Made by a program: the position numbers and the translations under genes. The notes under the pieces are model-generated. The model saw nothing but the letters and a program-made list of their open reading frames with translations. It was not told the origin of the DNA and did no database searches. Below, piece after piece: positions 8,091-16,162 of a stretch of 49,075 nucleotides of DNA (position 1 is its first letter; every line of letters begins with the position of its first letter). The DNA comes from Streptomyces amritsarensis. GTDB taxonomy: Bacteria; Actinomycetota; Actinomycetes; Streptomycetales; Streptomycetaceae. The stretch is taken from assembly GCF_001953875.1 (NCBI RefSeq), contig NZ_MQUR01000060.1, forward strand, positions 1-49,075. The letters run 5' to 3'.

Positions 8091-8413
8091 ACCCTCTGGG
8101 TAGGAGTGCCGGATCCCGATGACTGTCAGGCGTGCGTCGAAGCACGCCGGCTCCGGGCGAGCGCAGCCGCCCTGCTCCAGGGCCGCTCCACACTCCCCCG
8201 TGGTGATCAAATACGCTTAACTGGGGCGTTTGAGGCGGGCTTCCTCAATTCTTCCTCTGGTACTCGGCGCCGCTCCCTCCTCGCCTTCTTTGCCGAACCT
8301 TTGTGTGCTAGTTTCCTCGTCACTGCTCAAGGGTTTTCGGGGACGGGGGGCGCCAACTGGGCTTGACTCGCCCAGGTTTCCTGACGTCCTCTGTGTCAGA
8401 ATTACGGGGAAAC
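8091..8413 (+). promoter_or_regulatory. Leader/promoter region of the LuxR-type regulator
   Basis: About 320 bases without a convincing gene and less GC-rich than the surroundings, with T/C-rich stretches (several ttcctc copies) around 8240-8330. A small inverted repeat CTGAC-N9-GTCAG lies at 8381-8399, 15 bases before the regulator start, and could be an autoregulatory site. TTGACT at 8363-8368 is a possible -35 but no good -10 follows at the right distance. No defined promoter can be called. Confidence 0.35.
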
Positions 8414-9040
8414 ATGGAACGAATACTTCTTGTCATCGATTCTCCTGCGCTGCTACGACGGATGACTGAGGTGCTGGTCGGTCCCGGATGGGTTGTCTCC
8501 GGGTACGGAGACGGTGGAGCCGTCGCCGACTCGTCCACTCCGGCGGATATCGTCGTGGTGGAGGCCGGCGTGCTGAACGCTGAGCCGTCGCTCGCCCTAC
8601 GGGGAACCCGGCTCATCGTCCTGGTGTCGGGCCAGAGCGACGCCTTCTGGCCGTCGTCGGCCCACACCCAGGTGGCCGGCATCATCGGCCGTGATGATCC
8701 CGACCGCGGGTACGTGGCCGCGGTCCGCGAGGTGCTGAGCGGGCGGGGCTGGGTCTCTCCCGAGCTTGTCCCCGCGCTGCTCTCGGGCCGTATGAGTCAC
8801 CCACGGGCGACCGAGCCGCCCGTCGAGGAGGTCGGCCGGCTCACCGATCGTGAGCGGGGGGTGGCCCGACTGGTTGCCGAGGGCTTCTCCAACTCGGAGA
8901 TCGCCGAGCAGCTGATCATCGAGCGCAGCACGGTCAAGTTCCACGTCTCCAATGTGCTGCGCAAACTGCGATGCCGTGACCGCTCGCAGGTGGCGGCCCT
9001 GTGGTACTCGCACGCACCCTCGGTCGGCATCGCGGCCTGA
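8414..9040 (+). CDS. Orphan LuxR-family response regulator (RamR/AmfR-like)
   Basis: 208 aa from the ATG at 8414 (ribosome site gggga, 4 bases upstream); an in-frame TTG at 8363 is an alternative. The C-terminal 65 residues form a clear LuxR helix-turn-helix (LTDRERGVARLVAEG, then NSEIAEQL and TVKFHVSNVLRKL). The N-terminus has a receiver-like alternation of strands and helices, but the expected phospho-acceptor position reads VVVEAG, with no Asp, and no sensor kinase gene is nearby. Size and layout resemble RamR/AmfR, the orphan regulators of class III lanthipeptide clusters, so it may control the operon at 59-7697. It is followed directly by a terminator. Confidence 0.88.
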   Translation: MERILLVIDSPALLRRMTEVLVGPGWVVSGYGDGGAVADSSTPADIVVVEAGVLNAEPSLALRGTRLIVLVSGQSDAFWPSSAHTQVAGIIGRDDPDRGYVAAVREVLSGRGWVSPELVPALLSGRMSHPRATEPPVEEVGRLTDRERGVARLVAEGFSNSEIAEQLIIERSTVKFHVSNVLRKLRCRDRSQVAALWYSHAPSVGIAA

Positions 9041-9046
9041 GCGCCC

Positions 9047-9082
9047 CCGGGTCCCGCCCCGGCACCCCGGGGTGGGATCCGG
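9047..9082 (+). terminator. Terminator after LuxR-type regulator
   Basis: Inverted repeat with 16-base arms, 9047-9062 and 9067-9082, a four-base loop and two positions that pair only as G-U. It begins six bases after the regulator stop codon. This probably marks the right end of the RiPP transcription unit. Confidence 0.75.
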
Positions 9083-10045
9083 TGTGCCGGGGGTGTCCGC
9101 ATCCTCTGCGCAAGCCTCCTCAGGTTTCTGCACGTCCGAGGATCCCAGAATGTGTTTCACCGTCAGGATTCTCTGATCCCGCATGGGGGCCTGCAATCCC
9201 GAATTTCAATGCGGGAATAATGGGCATTATTTGGCCGACCGGTCGCGAACCCGCAACCGACCACCCTGCACGGGCCTCATTCCGCGGGTGTCGCAATGTA
9301 ATGCCGCAAAGTCGGGGCTTGTCGAGGATGTACCCGCAACTGCCCGGTCCGGTGGTGGCTGCTGGCGTGCTGCAGGCATTGAAGAACAGCGGAAAGAAGT
9401 CGCGGACAGCGGGTGAATGCGGGTCAGCACACACGACTTCCGACTCCACCACCGTCCGCGCCCACCGGCACGCCGCCACCTCCTTGCGAAGCGGCGGTCA
9501 CACGCGCATCAATTCGAAGGTGGACCCTCAGCCTGAGGCTGGGGCCGCGCATGCACGAAACCGCAGGTAAGGATCCCTTTTCGGCAGGCTCCAGGAGCGC
9601 GGCGCACTCCACGTGGCGGGGTTATCGGGAAGAGGTGGAGATCCGGGCCACTGCGAGAGAATGGAGATGAGCTATCCAGTGCACCTTCAATGTGCACCCG
9701 GGGCATGGTATTTTCCTTGGCATTCGCAGGTCGCCAGCCGGCCCGGCCTCATCGGGCCGGGGTCACGGAGCGGGGCGGCAGCAGGCGGCATCCTCGGACT
9801 TCGTGGTCGGCCGCAGCACGGCCGCGGTGATCGAGCGTGTGGCGACGTCGGCCATGCCGACCGGCTCGACCCGGTCCGCCACCCCGTTGTCCACCCCATC
9901 CGGGGGCGGTGTCGGGCGGGTGTTCTGCGGCCGAACGGGTAGGCGGAAGGGGCCGATGGGGCGGCCGCGGATGTTGCGGGCGGGTCGTCGCGAGCGGGCG
10001 TCATACGGTGGCGGTTGCTGCCAGGCGACCTCGGAACGGACCCCC
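9083..10045. other. Gene-poor spacer of about 960 bases
   Basis: No reading frame here shows the codon bias of the neighbours or a recognisable domain. Open frames are short and of odd composition. Local GC is lower around 9130-9330. It holds an AT-rich palindrome (9216-9231) and two copies of the palindrome GTGCAC at 9679-9684 and 9692-9697. The in-frame extension upstream of doxX lacks family similarity and was not taken as coding. It may be the remains of inserted or deleted DNA between the RiPP cluster and core chromosome. Confidence 0.5.
9216..9231. repeat. AT-rich perfect palindrome
   Basis: AATAATG-GG-CATTATT, a perfect 7-bp inverted repeat in DNA that is otherwise very GC-rich. Just before it is a second small repeat, TCCCG...CGGGA (9197-9216). 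It may be a regulator site or a relic of mobile DNA; there is no adjacent gene start to choose between these. Confidence 0.4.
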
Positions 10046-10588
10046 ATGATGCAAACGAGCTGGGACCGCACGCTCTCCAGCACATCCTCGGCCCTTGCCA
10101 CCACCGTCACCCACGACGTCGGACTGCTGGTGCTCCGCCTCGTCGTCGGCCTGACGATGGCCGGCCACGGCACGATGAAGCTCTTCGGCTGGTTCGGCGG
10201 CCCGGGCCTCACCGCGACCGGCAAGGGCTTCTCCATGGCCGGCTACCCCGCCGGGGACGCCATGGCCGTCATCGCCGGCCTCTCCGAGACCCTCGGCGGC
10301 CTCGGTCTCGCCCTCGGCCTGCTCACCCCGCTCGCCGGTGCGGCCCTCACCGGCGTCTTCATCAACATCCTCGACGTCCGCGGCTTCGACGCCTACTTCC
10401 CGCCCAAGGGCGTGGAACTCGAAGTGGTGCTCTTCGCCTCGGTCATCGCCCTCACGCTCACCGGGCCCGGCCGCTACGCGGCCGACCACTACCTGCCGGT
10501 GCTGCGTGCCTCACGGCCCCGCTACTCCCTGATCGCGCTGCTGGTCGGCGCCGTCGTCGGCTTCCTCGTCCTGCTCATCCGGGACTGA
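10046..10588 (+). CDS. DoxX family membrane protein
   Basis: 180 aa. ATG at 10046 (a second ATG follows at 10049) with ribosome-like ggaacgga upstream. Four hydrophobic spans, with the DoxX signature LVLRLVVGLTMAGHGTMKLFGWFGG near residues 30-54 and a second conserved stretch ETLGGLGLALGLLTPLA. DoxX proteins sit in the cytoplasmic membrane and are linked to redox or thiol homeostasis; the exact reaction is not settled. It converges on the DUF4291 gene, whose last 14 bases overlap it. Not visibly linked to the RiPP cluster. Confidence 0.88.
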   Translation: MMQTSWDRTLSSTSSALATTVTHDVGLLVLRLVVGLTMAGHGTMKLFGWFGGPGLTATGKGFSMAGYPAGDAMAVIAGLSETLGGLGLALGLLTPLAGAALTGVFINILDVRGFDAYFPPKGVELEVVLFASVIALTLTGPGRYAADHYLPVLRASRPRYSLIALLVGAVVGFLVLLIRD

Positions 10589-11210
10589 CGGCCGGGCGGG
10601 CGGCGGGCGCGCACGCGCCGAGGTGCCCCAGGGGGCCCGACGGGTAGGGCGTCTCCACCGGCAGCAGCGCCCGGGCCGCGCCCTCGGCGTCCTGCGCCCC
10701 CGACCGCAGCAGGCCGTGGACCTCGCGGACCAGCGGCGTCACATCGCGGATGGAGACCGTCCACTCGTCGGCGTACGCCCGCGACGCGGGACCGGACAGG
10801 CCCAACTGCAGCGAGCGGTACGGCAGCGGGTTCAGGTGGAGGTCGCGCTCCGGGTCCCACTGCACGCGGGCGGGCGCCGAGCGCAGCGACTCCTGCCAGG
10901 CCGCCCGGTCCGCGTGCACGCCCGCCTCGTAGTGCGACAGGCAGGCCTCCCGCAGGGCCCGGTCGAAGCCCGCGCGGGTGATCTCGACCGCCAGCACCAT
11001 CTCCTGGTCGGCCTTGGTGGCCCAGCCGCAGCGGTACATCATCCACAGGAACGACGGCTTGATCCACGTCATCCGCTCGCGCTTCCAGGCGGGCGGGAAG
11101 CGGTGGTCGCGGGCCGCCGGGACCCCGAGGCGGGGCGCGTATGCCTGGTAGACGGTGACGGTCGTGTCGGTGTGGACGGCGCGGATCTGGCGGTGCGGAA
11201 CGGCTTGCAT
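10575..11210 (-). CDS. DUF4291 domain-containing protein
   Basis: 211 aa. The N-terminal two thirds match DUF4291 as remembered: RQIRAVHTDTTVTVYQAYAP, RMTWIKPSFLWMMYRCGW and VLAVEITRAGFDRAL. This family of cytoplasmic proteins has no firmly assigned activity. The residues after about 185 are Pro/Ala-rich and probably unstructured. ATG start at 11210 precedes the conserved VPHRQIRAVH block by only a few residues, as in the family. Its tail overlaps the convergent doxX tail. The upstream region contains two repeat elements (11279-11325 and 11355-11408). Confidence 0.88.
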   Translation of the reverse strand: MQAVPHRQIRAVHTDTTVTVYQAYAPRLGVPAARDHRFPPAWKRERMTWIKPSFLWMMYRCGWATKADQEMVLAVEITRAGFDRALREACLSHYEAGVHADRAAWQESLRSAPARVQWDPERDLHLNPLPYRSLQLGLSGPASRAYADEWTVSIRDVTPLVREVHGLLRSGAQDAEGAARALLPVETPYPSGPLGHLGACAPAARPAVSPG

Positions 11211-11278
11211 GGGCCCAGCGTGTCCCGCGGCGGGGCGGCGCCGCCAGCCGTTTTCCCCGCGGGTGCCGCACCGTTGCC

Positions 11279-11325
11279 GGGGGCGCCGCCCCGGACCGCC
11301 GGGCCTCGAACGCCGGCGGGGCCGG
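11279..11325 (+). repeat. Dispersed Streptomyces-type extragenic repeat, copy 1
   Basis: The 47-base stretch starting GGGGGCGCCGCCCC and containing AACGCCGGCG aligns almost base for base with 18849-18895 in this window. From memory the same sequence family occurs between genes throughout Streptomyces genomes. It can fold into GC-rich hairpins and often lies at transcript ends. Here it is between the DUF4291 start and the end of the WYL/helicase-associated gene. Confidence 0.75.
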
Positions 11326-11354
11326 ATCGTGCGGCCGGGCCGGATGCCGACAGG

Positions 11355-11408
11355 CTAGTGCTGTGACCGGCAAGGTTCACCGGGTCGCGACGCCGGCCAC
11401 AGCACTAG
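11355..11408. repeat. 54-bp palindromic element bounded by CTAG
   Basis: Outer arms CTAGTGCTGTG (11355-11365) and CACAGCACTAG (11398-11408) are perfect inverted repeats. Pairing continues inward to 17 bases with one mismatch, leaving a 20-base loop. The right arm supplies the stop codon of the large minus-strand gene. The compact palindrome with CTAG ends resembles a miniature inverted-repeat element; it would also act as a strong terminator for that gene. Confidence 0.65.
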
Positions 11409-13840
11409 AGGTGTTCGTCCGCCAGTTCCGCCACGCCCGTGACGCGGTGGAGGGCGTACGTGCGGACCTCGTCCGCCGTGTGGTCGTAGCCGGTGACGAA
11501 GCCGCCCTCGACCCGTACCGGCGCGATGACCCGCTGGCTCGCCGCGCCGTCCGCGTTCACGTAGCCGATCCACACCGCCGACCCGGTCAGCGCCGCCGCC
11601 TGGACCGTCGCCAGGGTCTCCGCCGCGCTCGTGCGCGGCAGCTCGCCCGGCACCGCGGCCGCCGGCCCCGGCTCCTTGCGGACCGCCGTCGCAGCCAGGT
11701 CGCCCGCGCGGATCGCCCGTACGGCCGCCCCCAGCAGCGTCGCGTCCGGCACCGGCGGACCGTCCGGCACCGGTACGGGCGCCGAGCGGGGCGGTGTGCG
11801 GTGGGCGTCGGCCCGCGCCACCAGCACATCGCCGGTGCCCGACTCCGCGGCCGGCGCGTACCCCATCGCCCGCAACCCCTCCAGCAGCGCGGTCGGTTCC
11901 GCCTGCGCCGCCAGCACTGTCGGCGCCAGTCGGCGCAGGCCCAGCCCCGCCGAGCGCTTGTCCGCCAGGATCTCCCCCAGCATCGCGTCGTCGTCGCAGC
12001 GCACGTACGAGGAGGCCGCGCCGACCCGCAGGTGCCCGTGCCGGCGGGCCACGTCGTCGATCAGGTACGCCAGCGGCTGCGGCACCGGCGTACGGCTGTG
12101 CTCCTTGAGGAAGGCGTGCAGATCGGCGGCGGCATGGCCGGCGTCCAGCGCCCGCCGCACCGACCCCGGCGTGAACCGGTACACCGTCGCCCCGCCCTTG
12201 GACTCCACGTCCGCGAGCACGGCCAGGGTGTCCCCGAGCGGGCGGCGCAGCGGGCCCGGCGCCACCGCCGTCAGGTCGGCCTGGAGCAGCACGTGGTCGA
12301 CCGGCTCCGGCAGCAGCGGCGCCAGCAGCGGCGCCGGGTCGCGGTGCTCCAGCAGGGCCCGGCCGGGCCCCGACAGGGCGCCCCGGCCGGTCACGCCGAG
12401 GACCTCCGCCTCGGTCAGCGTCCAGCCCGCGAGCCTTGCCCGCAGGTCGCTCGCCGTGCGCACGGGCCGCTCCCACGCCAGGCGCGCCAGCACCGCCTCC
12501 GTGTCCGGCGAGGCGCCCTCCGGCAGGTCGGCGAGGAGTTCCAGGACGCGCCGGCGCACCTCGGGCGCCGCGGAACGGTCCAGTTCGGGGCCGAGCACCG
12601 ACAGCGTGCGCCCCTTCGCGTCCTGCTCGCCGGCCAGGCCGGCCGTACGGGTCGCCGGCAGCCAGGCGGCGGCCAGCACCGACCACCGTTCGGCGGGCGG
12701 CAGTTCGCGCCAGTCGTCGAAGGCCGGGGTGGGCGCGTACCGCTCGTCGGCCTCGCCGTCGCCGGCCAGCAGCCCGGCCGCGTAGGCCAGTTCGATCCAG
12801 AACGCCGCCGACGCCTCGGTGGCGTCCAGGGCGGCCGCGGCCCGCTTCAGGTCCCGTACGGACAGCCCGCCCGCCCTCAGCACCGGCGGACCGGTGTGCT
12901 CCCAGGACTTCACCAGCTCCTCGACGGTGGCCAGCGCGGCCAGCGCCTGGCCGGCGGCGTTGGCGTCCACAAGCTGTGGACGGTGCTCGCGGTGCGCCGT
13001 CACCGGCGGCGGCACCGGCGCCGTGTCCTTGTGCGCGAGGCCGCCGCGCAGGTGCAGCGCCACCTCCCGCGGCAGGACCACGGTCCGCGCCGTCGCGGGC
13101 AGCAGCAGCCCCCGGTCGCGCAGCCAGCGCACCGGCGGCGCCGGATTCGGGGTCACCTCCCCGTACGGCGGCCCCCACACCAGCCGCCCCAGCACCTGGT
13201 GGGCCTCGGCAGGGGCCTCGTCCAGCAGCGCCGACATCCGTTCCGGGTCGGTGAACAGCGCGGTCAGCGCCGTGACCGCGGAGACCGGGTCGTGCGTGGC
13301 GGGCAGCCCGGCCGCCGCCACGATCTCCTGCACCCGCGTCGGCGACATCCCGGCGGTGGCCTCGGCGACGGTCGGCCCCAGCCCCGTCGGCGACGGCCGC
13401 TGCGCGGACGGCGCGAGCAACTCGCGGGCCGTGCGCACCAGGCGCAGCCGGTCCTCGTCGCCCCACACCAGGGCCTGGTCGCGCAGCCGGCCCAGGGCCG
13501 CAGGGAGCGCGGCACGGGCCTGCTCGTCCTCGCCGCCGGTCAGCAGCCCCTCCAGCACGGGGTACGGGCACGGGTCCGGAGCCACGGCGAGGGCCTCGGC
13601 CGTCTGCAGCGTGAACCGGTCCAGGCGCTCCAGCGCCCGCACCACCGAGGCCCGCGTCCCGGCGCGGGTGGCGAGCTGGGTCACGTCGCCCGGCACCGGG
13701 TTCAGCAGGTCCGGGCGGGAGTGCAGCAGGGCGGCGAGCGCGGCGTCGTCGCGGGCGCGCAGCGCCTCGGCGAGGGAACGCGGGGAGCTCGCCCCGGTCC
13801 CGCTCTCCGGAGCTCCCGCAGCAGTGCTTGGCTCGGGCAC
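11405..13840 (-). CDS. Helicase-associated/WYL-domain protein
   Basis: 811 aa; GTG start preceded by a strong ribosome site (gggagg, 5 bases upstream). Much of the protein resembles the winged-helix 'helicase C-terminal' (Helicase_C_3/XPB-Ssl2-like) region, for example VDHVLLQADLTAVAPGPL and LGDTLAVLADVESKGGATVY. There is no Walker A or DEAD-type motor. The last 65 residues read as a WYL domain (VWIGYVNADGAA, GGFVTGYDHTADEVRTYALHR), a ligand-sensing module of regulators. Long Ala/Arg-rich helical segments fill the N-terminal part. Streptomyces homologues are annotated as helicase-associated or DNA-binding; no biochemical role is known to me. Its stop lies in the palindromic element at 11355-11408. 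Confidence 0.8.
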   Translation of the reverse strand: MPEPSTAAGAPESGTGASSPRSLAEALRARDDAALAALLHSRPDLLNPVPGDVTQLATRAGTRASVVRALERLDRFTLQTAEALAVAPDPCPYPVLEGLLTGGEDEQARAALPAALGRLRDQALVWGDEDRLRLVRTARELLAPSAQRPSPTGLGPTVAEATAGMSPTRVQEIVAAAGLPATHDPVSAVTALTALFTDPERMSALLDEAPAEAHQVLGRLVWGPPYGEVTPNPAPPVRWLRDRGLLLPATARTVVLPREVALHLRGGLAHKDTAPVPPPVTAHREHRPQLVDANAAGQALAALATVEELVKSWEHTGPPVLRAGGLSVRDLKRAAAALDATEASAAFWIELAYAAGLLAGDGEADERYAPTPAFDDWRELPPAERWSVLAAAWLPATRTAGLAGEQDAKGRTLSVLGPELDRSAAPEVRRRVLELLADLPEGASPDTEAVLARLAWERPVRTASDLRARLAGWTLTEAEVLGVTGRGALSGPGRALLEHRDPAPLLAPLLPEPVDHVLLQADLTAVAPGPLRRPLGDTLAVLADVESKGGATVYRFTPGSVRRALDAGHAAADLHAFLKEHSRTPVPQPLAYLIDDVARRHGHLRVGAASSYVRCDDDAMLGEILADKRSAGLGLRRLAPTVLAAQAEPTALLEGLRAMGYAPAAESGTGDVLVARADAHRTPPRSAPVPVPDGPPVPDATLLGAAVRAIRAGDLAATAVRKEPGPAAAVPGELPRTSAAETLATVQAAALTGSAVWIGYVNADGAASQRVIAPVRVEGGFVTGYDHTADEVRTYALHRVTGVAELADEHL

Positions 13841-13972
13841 AGTCGCCTCCCGGTCGCGTCGGCCGGTCGTATCGGCCGGTCCCCATCCGGCCAACGGTAT
13901 CCGCTGTGCCCGGGGCGGCTCCACGGGCGCACGCGCTACCTTCGGGAGAGGCGGTACGGGAGGAGCCTGGGC

Positions 13973-14980
13973 GTGGGGATCGAAAGCGACCACCTGGTCT
14001 ACGAATATCTGAGCGCCGTCGGGGACTTGGCGCAACGCCGGCACCTCTCCTCCGGCGACCGGATGAGGCTCGTGGCGGGCCTGCGGGACGAGATCGACCG
14101 TCGGCGCGCCAAGTACGACCCGGAGACCCCCGCGGCCGTGCGCCGCATCCTGGAACGCATCGGCACGCCGGAGGAGGTCCTGGACACCCTCGGCTCCCGG
14201 CAGGGCGCGGCTCCCGCCGCCGGCCCGGCCGAACCGGTCTTGTCGGTGCCCGCCCAGCGGGCCCCCGGCCGCCTGCGCCTGCCCGGTGTGCCCGCGCCGC
14301 GGCCGACGCCGGAACGGGAGCCCGAGGCGGAGAACGTACCGCCGCACCTGGCCGGGCTGGACGAGCTCGGCCCGTCCGGCGGCGCCGAGCCCGACTGGTG
14401 GCGGATGACGCCCGGCACGTACGGACGGGGCCCGCAGGTCGACGGCTTCGCGGGCGGCATCGAGATCCCGGAGCGGTTCGGGGAAGGCCCGCAGGAGGAC
14501 GCCGAGGAGAAGGAGGGGCCCCCGCCCGGGCCGCCGGCTTCGGGCACGCGGGCCCTTGTACGGTTCCTGCGCGAGCGGCGCCGTGCGAAGGCGGAGGCGG
14601 CGAAGGAGGCGGGGGCGCAGCCGGAGGCGGCCGCCGCCCCGGCCCGCCCGCGCCCCAACGCCTTCCTGCTGCTGGCCGCGGCGGTCCTCGTCGTCGGTGT
14701 CGTCAGCGGCCACTGGCTGCTGCTCGTCATCGGCTGGCTCCTGCCGTACGCCTCCCGGGTGCTGCGGCCCGCCGAACGCAAATGGGCCGTCTTCGGGCCG
14801 CCCGGCGCCGTCCTCGCGGGCGCCGCGGTATGGCTGTGGGGCCGCACCAACGGCAAGTGGGGCGAGACCCTCGCCGACGACCAGGTCGGCGGTGCGGTGC
14901 AGGGGATGTGGCCGTGGCTGCTGCGGGGCGCGGCGCTGGCGTCGGTGCTGTACCTGGTGTGGCGGGCGCGCCGACGCTGA
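13973..14980 (+). CDS. HAAS-domain integral membrane protein
   Basis: 335 aa from the GTG at 13973, with ribosome site gggagg 10 bases upstream. Residues 1-70 match the HAAS/DUF1700-type helical domain (YEYLSAVGDLAQRRH, LRDEIDRRRAKY, RILERIGTPEEVLD), found in proteins with PadR-regulated signalling roles. Residues about 75-225 are Pro/Glu/Gly-rich and disordered. Near 226-335 are three hydrophobic spans (LLLAAAVLVVGVVSGHWLLL; VFGPPGAVLAGAAVWLWG; WLLRGAALASVLYLVW). It diverges from the large WYL/helicase-associated gene across 132 bases. Function unassigned. Confidence 0.8.
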   Translation: MGIESDHLVYEYLSAVGDLAQRRHLSSGDRMRLVAGLRDEIDRRRAKYDPETPAAVRRILERIGTPEEVLDTLGSRQGAAPAAGPAEPVLSVPAQRAPGRLRLPGVPAPRPTPEREPEAENVPPHLAGLDELGPSGGAEPDWWRMTPGTYGRGPQVDGFAGGIEIPERFGEGPQEDAEEKEGPPPGPPASGTRALVRFLRERRRAKAEAAKEAGAQPEAAAAPARPRPNAFLLLAAAVLVVGVVSGHWLLLVIGWLLPYASRVLRPAERKWAVFGPPGAVLAGAAVWLWGRTNGKWGETLADDQVGGAVQGMWPWLLRGAALASVLYLVWRARRR

Positions 14981-15078
14981 AGCACCGCGGCGGCCCGCCC
15001 CGACGAGTTCCGGGAAGGTTCCGGGGAGGTTCGCCGCACCGTCCGCGGCCGTCCGCCCGCCTCGGCACAATGGGCCGT

Positions 15079-15735
15079 ATGAACCTCACCGTCGGCTTCG
15101 ACCTCGACATGACCCTCATCGACTCCCGTCCGGGCATCCGGGCCGCCTACCGGGCGCTGTCGGCCGAGACGGGCACGTACATCGACGCCGACGCGGCGGT
15201 CACCCGCCTGGGCCCGCCGCTGGACGAGGAGCTCGCGCACTGGTTCCCGCAGGCCGAGATCCCGGCCATGGCGGACCGCTACCGGGCGATCTACCCCGAC
15301 CACGCCATCGGGCCGACCCCCGCCATGCCCGGCGCCCGCGAGGCCGTCGCCGCCGTCCAGGCCATGGGCGGGCGGGCGATCGTCGTCACCGCCAAGCACG
15401 AGCCCAACGCCCGCCTGCACCTGGAGCACCTCGGCATCGAGCCGGACGCGGTCATCGGCTGGCTGTGGGCGGAGGCCAAGGCGGGCGCGCTGCGCGAACA
15501 CGGCGCGCAGGTCTACGTCGGCGACCACATCGGCGACGTACGCGGCGCCCGGAAGGCCGGCGCGCTGTCCGTGGCCGTGCCGACCGGCCCGTGCCCGGAG
15601 CCGGAACTGCGCGCGGCGGGCGCGGACGTCGTCCTGCCGGACCTCACCGCGCTGCCCCGATGGCTCGCGCAGTACGTCGCCGCACGACCCGTCCAGCCCG
15701 TCCCCGTCCAGCCCGTCCCCGTCCAGGCCGGCTAG
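15079..15735 (+). CDS. HAD family hydrolase (phosphatase-like)
   Basis: 218 aa. Motif I DLDMT gives the nucleophile D8 and acid/base D10. Motif II lies at IVVTAK, motif III at the Lys of the EAKAG stretch and motif IV at GDHIGD, all in the correct order with a helical cap of the phosphoglycolate-phosphatase type. The substrate is unknown. The start at 15079 fits motif I at residue 8; an ATG nine bases upstream is equally possible and neither has a good ribosome site. The C-terminus carries a short tandem repeat, VQPVP, encoded by a 15-bp unit around 15690-15730, which looks like a recent slippage product. Confidence 0.88.
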   Translation: MNLTVGFDLDMTLIDSRPGIRAAYRALSAETGTYIDADAAVTRLGPPLDEELAHWFPQAEIPAMADRYRAIYPDHAIGPTPAMPGAREAVAAVQAMGGRAIVVTAKHEPNARLHLEHLGIEPDAVIGWLWAEAKAGALREHGAQVYVGDHIGDVRGARKAGALSVAVPTGPCPEPELRAAGADVVLPDLTALPRWLAQYVAARPVQPVPVQPVPVQAG

Positions 15736-15986
15736 GCCGCCTGGGAGGCGCGTGCCGCCTTGCGCTGGGCGGCCGCGGAGCGCAGCACGCCCGCCGCGGA
15801 GATTGCGAAGCCGACGCCCATCAGCATGCACACGGCCCACGCGTATGACGGGAACGGGTCCATGTCGAGGAACAGCGGGGCCATCGTGGCCAGCGTGGCC
15901 ACGGCACCGGCGATGAACACGATGCCGCCCGCCTTGACCAGTCCGTCGCCGGGCCGCGCTTCGTCTGAATGAGGAGTAACAGTCAC
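15732..15986 (-). CDS. Small integral membrane protein
   Basis: 84 aa from a GTG at 15986. Longer in-frame starts exist but add a poorly conserved basic stretch, and ggagtaac-type purines are not positioned for them. Two hydrophobic spans: GGIVFIAGAVATLATMAPLFL and YAWAVCMLMGVGFAISAAGVL, with a basic cytoplasmic tail (RSAAAQRKAAR). Similar small proteins are common in Streptomyces near this locus; no function is assigned. It converges on the HAD gene (4-base overlap) and diverges from the cold-shock gene. Confidence 0.72.
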   Translation of the reverse strand: MTVTPHSDEARPGDGLVKAGGIVFIAGAVATLATMAPLFLDMDPFPSYAWAVCMLMGVGFAISAAGVLRSAAAQRKAARASQAA

Positions 15987-16162
15987 CTCACCAGGGTAGT
16001 TCCCTGGCCGAAGCAGCCGACCGTGAAGGACCGGGGAACGTCTTGTCACCCGGCTCCCGACCATTAGCCTTGAGGTGGCGGGTCACACATGGCCCGCTGC
16101 GCTGTTGTCCGGAGCCGTTCGCGGCCCCCGGACCCCGACGAGCACAAGGACAGAGGACGGAC

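Noticed and set aside
7707..8366. 219-codon plus-strand frame after YcaO
   Set aside because: No domain, no ribosome site, odd composition, and it overlaps a better-supported transposase remnant on the other strand.
9692..10045. In-frame N-terminal extension of DoxX
   Set aside because: The extension has no DoxX similarity and many Arg/Gly/Ser residues; the ATG pair at 10046/10049 fits the family's usual start.
11363..14980. 1205-codon plus-strand frame
   Set aside because: Opposite the 811-aa WYL/helicase-associated gene for most of its length; only the final part, from 13973, is a real gene (HAAS protein).
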